Positions 17,344 to 26,473 of a DNA stretch of 41,190 nucleotides are shown piece by piece. The stretch spans positions 1 to 41,190 of the forward strand of contig JAGXIO010000037.1 of assembly GCA_024635555.1 (NCBI GenBank). Reading direction: 5' to 3'. The number at the start of each line of letters is the position of its first letter. Positions within the stretch are counted from its first letter, which is position 1. Position numbers and translations under genes: made by a program. Below the pieces are notes generated by a model that saw only the letters and a list, made by a program, of their open reading frames with translations, ran no database searches and was not told where the DNA came from. This DNA comes from Saccharicrinis sp. Lineage in GTDB: Bacteria; Bacteroidota; Bacteroidia; Bacteroidales; Marinilabiliaceae.

Positions 17344-18807
17344 CTATTTGTTGCTGTCCCACCATACTCGGTGGTAGTGTGTGTCGCCTCCCATTCGATC
17401 GATGGCCTCCTTAACATTTACAGGGTTGTAACGAACCTCATCGGTCGAATAAGAATATCTGCGGGGCATCTCCGAATTTTCGGGCCAGTGGTAAATCAAA
17501 GGAGCAATGTCAGGTTTGCCAGTACGGCGAACCAGATTCCATGCCTGGGGGCCGTTAGGGAAAAGAGCGATCCACATTTGTTCATACAGGTTTTGTTCAT
17601 TAAATGGAACTGCTGTTATAAAGGTGGTTGCGTCGGCCTCTGCAATTCCAAATTGCTCCATTGAAAGGGCAATTGCTTTGTCATAAAACGCTGAGGCGCT
17701 TCCTGGGATAAACCCTTTATGGGCGGCTTCTGCCAAAAGGAAATTAATTTCCGCAGCACTCATCAGCATAAAAGGAGAATCTCCCTGCAGAAAATACGCT
17801 CCTATATCGCAATATTGGGGAATGTAAATATCAGTATACCCAGCGTTCAAAGCGCCAATGGGTTGGCCATTGGGCAACCCCACAAATTCGCCATCGACAT
17901 TGGGTGCCATAAAGACCGGGATTCTTGGATCGCTGTTTTTATCCAGACGATCAAAAAAAGTTTTGCTGATTCTCATTTCTTCCCATCCCGCCACAAATGC
18001 ATAAGGGTTTTTCACATGGTAAGTTGGTCCGACCGAATCAGGAATGATTTGGGCGTTATCTTCGTTATCGGAAAGGAATTGACTTGGATCGGTAAAATCG
18101 ATATCGGCCAAGACTGGCCGGGAAATGGTATTCTCGGCCACATTTGAGGATTGCATCGCTAAGCGTAACAACATTGAATTGCCAAATTTTATCCATTTGT
18201 CGATGTTGCCGCCGTACAACACGTCTGCCGACCCAAATGTGGGATAACCCGAATTCCTATTATCCTTTAAAAGAGCCACGGAGGTCTGAAGCTGGGAAAT
18301 CAAATCGTTGTAAATGGATTCCTGTGTATCATATTTGGGCACAATAGCTTTGAAAGCCTCGGTATAGGGGATGTCGCCAAACATATCGGTCATGTACTGA
18401 TACATATAAGCTCTCCAAATACGCGCCATGGCTTCATGAATGGGATTTTCCACCTGTTGTGACAGCGAAATGGCATGTTCACTTAAATGAAGCCCTGCGA
18501 AAGCCTCCTCTGAATACCACCATTTCCATATCGCGCTTTGCGGTCCGGGCTCGTAATGAGCCTGCGTAAAATTTGATTTTATGGTAGCAACATATTGGGT
18601 CCAGTCCAGCGTTGTGAGCTGATTGGTGTTTTGCCAAATACCAACCGACATGCCGCTGCCTGTAACCAACGAACGGGTAAATATGGGATCCGGAGCAATT
18701 ACGGCAGAGGTGGTTTTTGGAAAATCAAGCTCCTCGTAATGATCGGTGCATGCCGTAAACGAAGCAAATATGGCTCCAATTGCAAGGACTTTTATTTTGG
18801 TTTTCAT
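17344..18807 (-). CDS. SusD/RagB-type glycan-binding outer-membrane lipoprotein
   Basis: A 487-residue lipoprotein (FTAC, C20) of the SusD-like_2 branch: helical TPR-like segments including NPIHEAMARIWRAYMYQYMT and MFGDIPYTEAF, then LLRLAMQSSN and MSAAEINFLLAEAA. Proteins of this type form the lid of the SusC channel and present oligosaccharides to it. It follows susC by 49 bp and precedes the DUF4623-like gene by 43 bp, as in a normal PUL. The length is in the usual range. The recognised glycan cannot be read from the sequence. Confidence 0.93.
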   Translation of the reverse strand: MKTKIKVLAIGAIFASFTACTDHYEELDFPKTTSAVIAPDPIFTRSLVTGSGMSVGIWQNTNQLTTLDWTQYVATIKSNFTQAHYEPGPQSAIWKWWYSEEAFAGLHLSEHAISLSQQVENPIHEAMARIWRAYMYQYMTDMFGDIPYTEAFKAIVPKYDTQESIYNDLISQLQTSVALLKDNRNSGYPTFGSADVLYGGNIDKWIKFGNSMLLRLAMQSSNVAENTISRPVLADIDFTDPSQFLSDNEDNAQIIPDSVGPTYHVKNPYAFVAGWEEMRISKTFFDRLDKNSDPRIPVFMAPNVDGEFVGLPNGQPIGALNAGYTDIYIPQYCDIGAYFLQGDSPFMLMSAAEINFLLAEAAHKGFIPGSASAFYDKAIALSMEQFGIAEADATTFITAVPFNEQNLYEQMWIALFPNGPQAWNLVRRTGKPDIAPLIYHWPENSEMPRRYSYSTDEVRYNPVNVKEAIDRMGGDTHYHRVWWDSNK

Positions 18808-18856
18808 TTGTGTATATTTTTTATGTTATTGATCAAATGGAACTTGCGTGAATAAT

Positions 18857-21800
18857 CTAGAAGGATACATTTACGCCAAAAATGAACTGCATGGTTTCTG
18901 GCATCGAAAAGATTTCAATTCCCGAGGCGTTTCCTGTTGATGAGGAGGATTCCGGGGAAAAATTGTCCGTTTTCTTCATCAAATAGACCAGGTTATTCGC
19001 ACTGGCATTCACCGATATCTTATCCAAAAAACTTATTCCATGCTGAACTTTCAGAAAGGTATAGGAAAGGCTTAACTGTCGGAGGCGCAAATAAGAGGCA
19101 TCATACACCCACATCTCGTTAATACCCTTCACCTTTTGCCAGTATTGTTGGGGATCGACCGAGTAAGTTCCAAAAACACCCGCCTTTGATCCCTCAATTT
19201 GATAACCCATGTTGGGCAGCACGCCGGTGGTGTTATAAATCTCCTTTGCGACTTCCCATTCATCACGTCCCAACGTTGTTGAAGCAAGAGCGCCAAGTTC
19301 GGATCCCACGGCATTGGAATAAGAATAGATGTTGTGACCCAATTTTCCATCCGCCAATATTGAAAGGCTTACTCCTTTATAGGTAAAACCGGTTTTTAAA
19401 CCCACCAACCAATCCGGGTAAATTTTTCCCAAAATACGGTGGTCATCATTAACTCCACTCTCATTCTTCATTATGGTGGGCAAATTGCCCGCATCCAATA
19501 TTAACCGTCCTTCTGCATCTCTTTCGAATGCGGTTCCTTGCATACTTCCAACGGCCAATCCGTTTTGGGCATTGATGGTCATTCCTTCAATACGGCCAAA
19601 AGTTATAACGGGGACATCGTCCGGAAGATCTTTCACCTCATTCCATTGGTAAGTAATGTTGGCGCCTGCCCACCATTCAAAGGAGGAACGCTTTAACAGC
19701 ACGCCACGGATCTGCGATTCCAGACCAGAGTTTGAAATCTTTCCAGCGTTAATTAGGCCACTGCTGTAACCCGAACTTGGAGCAAGCGGTGCCGTGAAAA
19801 TTTGGTTTTTTGTTTCAGTGTTGTAATAGGACAAATCTATATTCAAACGAGATCTAAACATGACCAGGTTAGCGCCAAATTCTGTAGAGACCGTAAACTC
19901 GCTTTTTAAATTGGGATTCACCCTTCGGTCTGGAATAAACCCGTAGGGTAATCCATGAAATTGATTGGCACTGGTGCCATACACATTGTACCGGCTGGAG
20001 GTATAATTTCCGCCATTGCCAACGGCAGCCCATGACGCCCTGAACTTTAAAAGATTAACGACAACTCCCAGGTCAAACGTTTCGTTCACGATCCAGCTAC
20101 CACTTACCGATGGATAAAAAATAGATTCGTTGTCAGGCGACAGAACCGAGGTCCAGTCGTTACGCGCCGTTACATCCAGGTAAAATTGATTGTTCCAGTC
20201 AAAAGACAAAAAGGCATATAAAGATTGTAGTTCTCTTTGGGCGATACCTTGGGAGGTAACCACGTTATTGAAATTCTGAATCACGTAATTCCCTTCCTTA
20301 TTAATCATGCCTGATTCGGAACCAGATTGCGTAATATATTGGTTAATATACATCACGTTTCCACCCAAATAAGCATTAAAACCGAAATTTCCGAAACGTT
20401 GTCCACCACGAATTAAAAAATCATAGTTTTCTTCGGTGAAATCGCTGTCCAAAAGAGAGATTGTTGCCAAACCGGTCATCTTGTAATAGGTATTGGATGC
20501 TGTTTGGCGTTGTCGCTCATCCGTATAATAATCAATGCCGCCTCTGGCTTTAATGCCCAGCGTAAAAGACAGACTCAATAGTTTTTTTAGGTCAATGTCG
20601 GCCTCCACAAAACCGATTAAGCGCCTCCTATTGTCGTAATTGGTGTTTAAATTTTCGCTCCAATAGGGGTTGCTCAACAAGGGTGCTTTTGCAAAAGCAA
20701 AGTCGGAAGGAGGTAAAATACTTCCATCCTCAGATGTAGAATACTGTTTCATCCAAATAATGGGCAATCCGGAATTGGTTCTATAATCTTCCATCATACC
20801 AAAATCTACCGACTTGGGCATGTGCCACATGGAATAGATGGGATTATCAGGACTGCCGCCCAAATTGGGTCGATTCTCGGCGCGTTGATCGATGTAGTTG
20901 GCCTTTGCGTCAAGGGTGATAACCCCGCCTAGCTCGGTATCAAAACGCATCATTAACGAGTTCTTGTCAATCTTGTTTCCGGGAATGAGTCCCTTATCTT
21001 CCGTATTGGTAAACGAAAAATAAACGCCCGCCTTCTCGCCTCTGTTGTTAATTGCAAGCGAGTGGTTGTTCGAAACACCCATCTGAAGATATTCGTGGTA
21101 AGGATTTTCAACAGATACCAACGCTTGTTTTTGACCAAGGAAATTAGTGACTTCCTGTCCTTGCATTTTGGCACCCCAACTTCTGGAATCGGTGGCCATA
21201 AATTTGCCGGCTGAACCTTGGGAATAACTCTCTTGAAAATCAGGCACCTCCATTGGCAGGCTCAATTGCGTTTGAAATCCGTAAGAAATGCCCATCAATT
21301 CATCCTTTTGGGATCCCTTTTTGGTGGAAATCATAATCACACCATTTTGTCCGCGAGAGCCATACAATGCGGCGGCCGCACCTCCTTTAAGAACAGAAAT
21401 AGACGCAATATCGTCGGGATTGATGTTGTTGGCGGCACTTCCGTAATCGGTACCTCCATATTGAGCACCACTTGCACCACCACTGTTGTCCATTGGTATT
21501 CCGTCGATTACGTAAAGGGGCTCGTTGCTACCCGTTAAGGAGCTTACCCCCCGAATGGTTACTTTGGAAGAGCCCCCTGCGCCGCTACCGCTTCCACTGA
21601 TGTTTAAACCGGCAACTTGCCCACTCAAGGCTTCAATAGGGCTGACTTTCGAAAACTGGGCGATGTCGCCGCCATCAACCTTGGAAACCGCATACCCTAA
21701 AGCCTTTGTGTCCCTTGTTATACCCAAAGCGGTTACAACCACCTCTCCAAGAAGTTCCACATCTTCTATAAGCGTGACATTCAAGAAGGTTTTATCCTCT

Positions 21801-22039
21801 AGTAAAATCTCTACTGTTTCCAAGGCAATGCTTGAAAAAACCAAAACATCACCTTTAGAGGCATTGATAGAAAATCTTCCATCCATATCAGAGACCGTTC
21901 CAAGGGTTGTGCCTTTAATCAGGACATTCACCCCTGGCAGTGGACCCGTTTTGTCGCTTACTACACCAGATACAGCCATACTCTGACCATATAGAATACC
22001 GGAACAGAATATGAGGAACAACGTTAAAAAACTTTTCAT
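18857..22039 (-). CDS. SusC/RagA-type TonB-dependent outer-membrane transporter
   Basis: A 1060-residue protein with a signal peptide (ending near GILYGQS), then a carboxypeptidase-regulatory-like beta domain (VSGVVSDKTGPLPGVNVLIK), and the SusC plug with YVIDGIPMDN and GGAAAALYGSRGQNGVIMIST. The rest is a beta-barrel ending in FIFGVNVSF with a terminal aromatic residue, as usual for BamA clients. It imports oligosaccharides through the outer membrane with energy from TonB. The gene follows GH92 by 50 bp and is paired with susD. No extended N-terminal signalling domain is visible, so an anti-sigma loop is not expected. Confidence 0.96.
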   Translation of the reverse strand: MKSFLTLFLIFCSGILYGQSMAVSGVVSDKTGPLPGVNVLIKGTTLGTVSDMDGRFSINASKGDVLVFSSIALETVEILLEDKTFLNVTLIEDVELLGEVVVTALGITRDTKALGYAVSKVDGGDIAQFSKVSPIEALSGQVAGLNISGSGSGAGGSSKVTIRGVSSLTGSNEPLYVIDGIPMDNSGGASGAQYGGTDYGSAANNINPDDIASISVLKGGAAAALYGSRGQNGVIMISTKKGSQKDELMGISYGFQTQLSLPMEVPDFQESYSQGSAGKFMATDSRSWGAKMQGQEVTNFLGQKQALVSVENPYHEYLQMGVSNNHSLAINNRGEKAGVYFSFTNTEDKGLIPGNKIDKNSLMMRFDTELGGVITLDAKANYIDQRAENRPNLGGSPDNPIYSMWHMPKSVDFGMMEDYRTNSGLPIIWMKQYSTSEDGSILPPSDFAFAKAPLLSNPYWSENLNTNYDNRRRLIGFVEADIDLKKLLSLSFTLGIKARGGIDYYTDERQRQTASNTYYKMTGLATISLLDSDFTEENYDFLIRGGQRFGNFGFNAYLGGNVMYINQYITQSGSESGMINKEGNYVIQNFNNVVTSQGIAQRELQSLYAFLSFDWNNQFYLDVTARNDWTSVLSPDNESIFYPSVSGSWIVNETFDLGVVVNLLKFRASWAAVGNGGNYTSSRYNVYGTSANQFHGLPYGFIPDRRVNPNLKSEFTVSTEFGANLVMFRSRLNIDLSYYNTETKNQIFTAPLAPSSGYSSGLINAGKISNSGLESQIRGVLLKRSSFEWWAGANITYQWNEVKDLPDDVPVITFGRIEGMTINAQNGLAVGSMQGTAFERDAEGRLILDAGNLPTIMKNESGVNDDHRILGKIYPDWLVGLKTGFTYKGVSLSILADGKLGHNIYSYSNAVGSELGALASTTLGRDEWEVAKEIYNTTGVLPNMGYQIEGSKAGVFGTYSVDPQQYWQKVKGINEMWVYDASYLRLRQLSLSYTFLKVQHGISFLDKISVNASANNLVYLMKKTDNFSPESSSSTGNASGIEIFSMPETMQFIFGVNVSF

Positions 22040-22089
22040 TTCACTTTGTTTTTAAAGATTACGACTTAAGTATATCGACCATGTAATTA

Positions 22090-24375
22090 TTAATCAGAAA
22101 ATCGACCATGGATTCCTGAATCTGTTTTATTGGTAAACAATTTGTTAGGTTCCGGTCCCATTGTAAATACAAGCTCACCACCCATCATAATTTCCTCATG
22201 GGTTATAAAAATCTTTTCGTATGCACTACCGTTCAGGGTGGCGCTTTGAATGTATTTATTGATCTTGGAATTATTTTTGGTCTTCACGGTAAAACTTTTC
22301 CCGTTTAAAAGCTGAAGGGTTGCCTTTTCGGCGATGGGAGAACCAAAAACATAGATGCCGTTCACCGGATTAACGGGGTAAAAACCGAGGGCCGAAAAAA
22401 TATACCATGCAGACATTTGCCCACAGTCTTCGTTTCCAATCAACCCATCGGGGTCATCAAGGTAAAACTGGTCCATTACCTGACGTACCTTCTCAGCCGT
22501 TTTCCATTGCTCGCCTGCAAACGCATACAAATAAAGAATATGATGACTGGGCTCATTGCCATGGGCGTACTGCCCTATCATGCCTGTAATGTCGATAGAA
22601 GCGCCTTCATTCAACTCAGAACTCACTAAGAACAGGCTGTCAAGCTTATTAATAAATTTTCGTTCGTCCCCGAACAGGCCAATCAACCCGTCTACATCGT
22701 GAGGCACCAGCCAAGTGTATTGCCAAGCGTTGCCTTCTACATAATCGTCTTCAAGATGAATGCTGTGAAAAGGGTTGAAATTTTCACGCCAAGAACCATC
22801 GCTAAGTTTACCCCTCATAAAACCAACCGAAGCGTCGAAATAAGCCGCATACGATTTCGACCGCTTGAGGTACTTTTCATATTCCTCCATTTTACCTAAA
22901 TTCTTTGCAAGCATGGCAATGCCATAGTCGTCGATGGCGTATTCCAAACCCTTTGCAACCGACCAAAGCTCTTGATCTGCGGGAATGTATCCCATTTCTC
23001 TTTGCGCCTTCAGGCCTCTTTCATTTCGCGTTTCAAATGAAACTATGGCATTGTATATCTTATCCTTGTCAACACCGTCAATTCCTTTTAAAGCCGCATC
23101 AACCATCACCGGAATAGAATGAACCCCCACCATGGCATCTGTCTCGTTGCCCACCAAGTGCCAAACAGGCAAGCGACCTTGCTGTTTCGTAATGGCCAAC
23201 AAAGAATTCACGTAATCCGGAGTCCTTTTATCAATTATGGTCGCCAGCGGATGCATTGCCCGATAGGTATCCCACAATGAAAAGATGGTATAGGGAGTAA
23301 AGTCACCTGCAGAATAAATTTTTCCGTCAGCCCCACGGTATGCGCCATCCACATCATCAAACACGGAAGGTGAAAATTGCAAATGGTAGAGAGCGGTATA
23401 AAAAATCCGCATCTCACGGTTGTCCGGATGGTAGAAGCGTATCACAGAGAGCGATTCGTCCCATTTATCTTTGGCCTTTGCAGCCACTAAATCAAAATCC
23501 CAAGTTGCACCTTCGGTACTGAGATTCAATTCTGAGGCGGCGATGGAGGTGTAAGAAATCCCTGTTTTCACAAGCACTTCATTGTTCTCGGCATTTTCGA
23601 ACCTTAGTATTGCCTTTAAATCGCGTCCGGTGGCTTCCCTACCCTCAACCAAAGCACTATCGAGCTGGATTTTATAGGAGGTTATGGGGCTGGAGAAACG
23701 CGTCGTAAAATAAACCCGATGATCGGAGGCCCACTCGTTGGATATCCTATAACCCTCTATCGTGGTATCATTCACAATGCGCAACCACGCCTCAAGCGTT
23801 CCTTCCCGGTTAAGCGATTTTGCCCCTTCGTGCATATCCACTATAATGGATGCCACTTTATCCTTTGGATATAAATATCGGTGGTACCCCACTCTTTCGG
23901 TAGAGGTAAGCTCTGCCTTTATATCATATTTATCTAGCAATACGGAATAATATCCCGGCCTTACAATTTCATTTATCCGCTGAAATTTCGAAACAAAACC
24001 TTTGGTTAAGTCCGAAAAATCGCCTTGGAACAACTCGGGACTTCCAGTAATGGGCTGAAAAAGAATATCTCCCAAATCGGCAATTCCAGTGCCGCTTAAA
24101 TGGGTATGCGCAAAACCAACAATTGTGGAATCCGAATAATGATATCCCGAGCTCCAATCCCATCCCTTTGAAAGATTGTTGGGGCCTAACTGCACCATTC
24201 CATGAGGAACGTTGGCACCAACAAACACATGCCCATGACCCGCAGATCCAATCATCGGATCCACCCATTTTGAAAAATCCTTTTCATCTTCGTTAGCAGA
24301 AACCAGCGTGTTGCATCCTGCGAAAAAAAATAAAACCGGAAATAAAACGGAGATGGAAAAAAGAATCTGCTTCAC
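22090..24375 (-). CDS. GH92-family exo-alpha-mannosidase, lipoprotein
   Basis: Hydrolyses terminal alpha-linked mannose (alpha-1,2 and related linkages in characterised GH92 members), using calcium. The signal peptide ends in FFAGC (C21). The N-terminal beta domain starts WVDPMIGSAGHGHVFVGAN and includes GFAHTHLSGTGIADLGD. The (alpha/alpha)6 part has YVEGNAWQYTWLVPHDV, GNEPSHHILYLYAFAG and the acidic signature IGNEDCGQMSAWYIFSALGF. The length of 761 aa is typical. The start codon is GTG at 24373-24375: there is an in-frame stop 15 bp upstream of it and no ATG between. It is the first gene of the operon and gives the strongest hint of substrate, namely a mannose-bearing glycan such as an N-glycan or yeast-type mannan. 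Confidence 0.95.
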   Translation of the reverse strand: MKQILFSISVLFPVLFFFAGCNTLVSANEDEKDFSKWVDPMIGSAGHGHVFVGANVPHGMVQLGPNNLSKGWDWSSGYHYSDSTIVGFAHTHLSGTGIADLGDILFQPITGSPELFQGDFSDLTKGFVSKFQRINEIVRPGYYSVLLDKYDIKAELTSTERVGYHRYLYPKDKVASIIVDMHEGAKSLNREGTLEAWLRIVNDTTIEGYRISNEWASDHRVYFTTRFSSPITSYKIQLDSALVEGREATGRDLKAILRFENAENNEVLVKTGISYTSIAASELNLSTEGATWDFDLVAAKAKDKWDESLSVIRFYHPDNREMRIFYTALYHLQFSPSVFDDVDGAYRGADGKIYSAGDFTPYTIFSLWDTYRAMHPLATIIDKRTPDYVNSLLAITKQQGRLPVWHLVGNETDAMVGVHSIPVMVDAALKGIDGVDKDKIYNAIVSFETRNERGLKAQREMGYIPADQELWSVAKGLEYAIDDYGIAMLAKNLGKMEEYEKYLKRSKSYAAYFDASVGFMRGKLSDGSWRENFNPFHSIHLEDDYVEGNAWQYTWLVPHDVDGLIGLFGDERKFINKLDSLFLVSSELNEGASIDITGMIGQYAHGNEPSHHILYLYAFAGEQWKTAEKVRQVMDQFYLDDPDGLIGNEDCGQMSAWYIFSALGFYPVNPVNGIYVFGSPIAEKATLQLLNGKSFTVKTKNNSKINKYIQSATLNGSAYEKIFITHEEIMMGGELVFTMGPEPNKLFTNKTDSGIHGRFSD

Positions 24376-25394
24376 TTTAAAAATTTTTCGTTACAACTTA
24401 GTTTCAAATTCACCTTTTTATTAAAAAAAAGAATCATCTAGGTGCATATTAATTATTAGAACAAATACACATCTTAAAAGCAACTCCTTTTCACACAAAA
24501 CATTTAAAATTTCCTTGTTGTATCTTTTCAAATGCAAATAAGGTTTTTTAAATATTTTTATTTTCAGCAAATCTATTAATAAATTATTTTAAAAACAAAA
24601 TTTGTTTTAATAATTTAAAAAAAGAATATTTAGGAATTTAGATACCGCAATAAAATAAAGATATTTGGAAAGGAAATTAAGTACAGCGCAGCTACATGTG
24701 GTGCATAGTACATTCAACAATCGTCTCTCATTAAATCCTGATAAACAGACACTCTATCGCTTTAATAGCAGCAAAAACAGAAGAAAACGCATAGCCAGAA
24801 GCCAAAAGAGATTCGACAAAAGAACCGACAAAATGGATGAAATGAAACATTCCCTGTTAAGAAGGAATGCATAAAAGTAGAGACTCAAAAAAACAGCGAA
24901 ACCATTTGATGCCCGAAAAAATTCGTTCACAGGAGGTGAACAAGGGCAAAACCAGAAAATAAACAAGCACAAAATTAAAATTTTAAATAACCCCTAAGAC
25001 ACCAAAGAATCTTGAAGCATTTTTAAGGGGTGGGATTCATTTTGGAAGGTGACTTGGAAATAAAGGTGGGTTGTTCCTGTTAAAGCAAAAAAGGTGAGGG
25101 TAAAATAATTGAGTAGGTCTTCCTCAAAAACCTTTTCGGGTGAGTCGCATGGCTCTAGGCTCATCCTAAGGTTGGATTCCGTCACATCTAGTTCCGTACA
25201 TATTTCATCATAAAATATTTAACCGTACGGAAACATAACTAAGCAAAATCAATTACTGACAAGCAATTGCCACCAGCCATTCCTATGCCCAAACCAAAAA
25301 GACATTTGGATGGCCTACCGAAAAAAGACATACGCCGAAACGTTGAGCATTCCTTATTCCATAAATAAAAAAGATGTTTGGAGCAGGAGGTTTT
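24376..25394. other. 1.0-kb gap with no convincing gene
   Basis: This AT-rich stretch lies upstream of the GH92 gene and should contain the PUL promoter on the minus strand, but I could not pick a clear -33/-7 pair. The frames at 24665-24874 (+), 24754-24972 (-) and 24994-25185 (-) show no recognisable domain or family pattern. A short plus-strand run at 25285-25371 reads MPKPKRHLDGLPKKDIRRNV and then HSLFHK before a stop, and may be a gene scrap. Confidence 0.5.
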
Positions 25395-25500
25395 AATTGA
25401 GGTACCTAAATTGTTTTATAAAATTATTAGTTTTTGAGTAAGAGTACTACTCATATCTGAATCATTTTAACCTGAAAAATGCACGCATTTTTCACTTTCC
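25395..25500. repeat. Second palindrome cluster, sharing parts with 409-568
   Basis: Four palindromes are seen: 25395-25412 (18 bp around GGTACC, one mismatched pair), 25414-25423 (TTTTATAAAA, perfect), 25436-25452 (GAGTA/TACTC arms), and 25474-25493 (9-bp arms GAAAAATGC/GCATTTTTC with a 2-nt loop). Positions 25474-25500 match the reverse complement of 542-568 at 26 of 27 bases, and GAATCATTTTAACCTG at 25459-25474 matches 409-424 at 15 of 16. The last hairpin lies 13 bp past the stop of the VIT1-type gene and could also end its transcript. Confidence 0.8.
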
Positions 25501-25513
25501 GAAACTTGAGGCA

Positions 25514-26227
25514 TTAAATATTTACACCAAACAAATATCCAACAAATGCTGTTAATCCCATGGCTACTGTACCCCAAAATGTAATCCTGATTATTGCTCT
25601 CCTTACACTTGAGCCACCTGTTTTAGCGGCCAACACACCCAAAATAATTAAAAAGAAAAGAGCAAAACCATAAAGAGAATATTCCATACTTTTTAATGGT
25701 AATAATAACACTACAATAAGCGGAAGCAAACCCCCAACCGTAAATACTGCACCTGAAGCAAATGCTGCTTGCATTGGTTTTGCCTGACTTATTTCATTAA
25801 TTCCCAATTCATCTCGAATATGTGCAGCTAAAGCATCTATTTCGCTTAACTCTTTTGCTACAGTCAATGCGGTTTCCTTTTTTAATCCTCTTTTTTCGTA
25901 AATCTCTGCTAATCGTTGCAATTCAATTTCGGGCATTTCTTTTAATTCATCCTTTTCTCTTTCTATATCAGCATTTTCTATGTCAGTTTGGGAGCTAACG
26001 GATACATATTCTCCAGCTGCCATGGATAAGGCACCGGCTACCAATCCTGCTATCGTAGCTAGCACAATTGGGTCTCTAGTATCACTTGCAGCCGCAACTC
26101 CAATGGCAAGACTTGCAGTTGATAAAATACCATCATTTGCACCCAAAACTGCTGCTCGTAACCAGTTACTTTTGTGTATGAAATGATTGTCTAAATAATT
26201 GTCCTTCGGCTTTTTTGTTTCATTCAT
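25514..26227 (-). CDS. VIT1/CCC1-family Fe2+/Mn2+ transporter
   Basis: A 237-residue membrane protein with five likely membrane spans. The N-terminal FIHKSNWLRAAVLGANDGIL and GLVAGALSMAAGEYVSVSSQ are hallmark VIT1/CCC1 sequences, with the glycine-rich first helices and the E of AAGEY. The cytosolic middle (residues ~80-150, ERE, E..E and H pairs) is the metal-binding domain. The C-terminal helices hold FASGAVFTVGGLLPLI and FWGTVAMGLTAFVGYLFG. The family moves ferrous iron or manganese out of the cytosol or into compartments. It is a single gene, with no partner in the same direction. Confidence 0.93.
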   Translation of the reverse strand: MNETKKPKDNYLDNHFIHKSNWLRAAVLGANDGILSTASLAIGVAAASDTRDPIVLATIAGLVAGALSMAAGEYVSVSSQTDIENADIEREKDELKEMPEIELQRLAEIYEKRGLKKETALTVAKELSEIDALAAHIRDELGINEISQAKPMQAAFASGAVFTVGGLLPLIVVLLLPLKSMEYSLYGFALFFLIILGVLAAKTGGSSVRRAIIRITFWGTVAMGLTAFVGYLFGVNI

Positions 26228-26473
26228 TTTTGTGGTTTATTTTAGTTACACACCTCGTAAAGATATACAAATCATTTATTCCGTCAATATAATGCAGATG
26301 TGTATCACTAGAGCTAGGAGAGTTTTCTATATCCGGGAAAAAGTGATGATAATGGCGAGTTCCACGCCTGCACCGTGTAGGCATATGGCAAATAAAAGCA
26401 AGAAGTAAAAATAATTATAAAAAAGAGAGAATCATTGCCTAGAGTTTCGCATTTTTGCAGCTGAAAAATTAAT

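Noticed and set aside
24754-24972. 72-residue hydrophobic minus-strand frame
   Set aside because: Composition reflects AT-rich DNA read as Leu/Phe; no signal of conservation and no linked gene, so not called.
24994-25185. 63-residue minus-strand frame
   Set aside because: No recognisable motif, no clear promoter, overlaps nothing else; could be a scrap but evidence is too thin.
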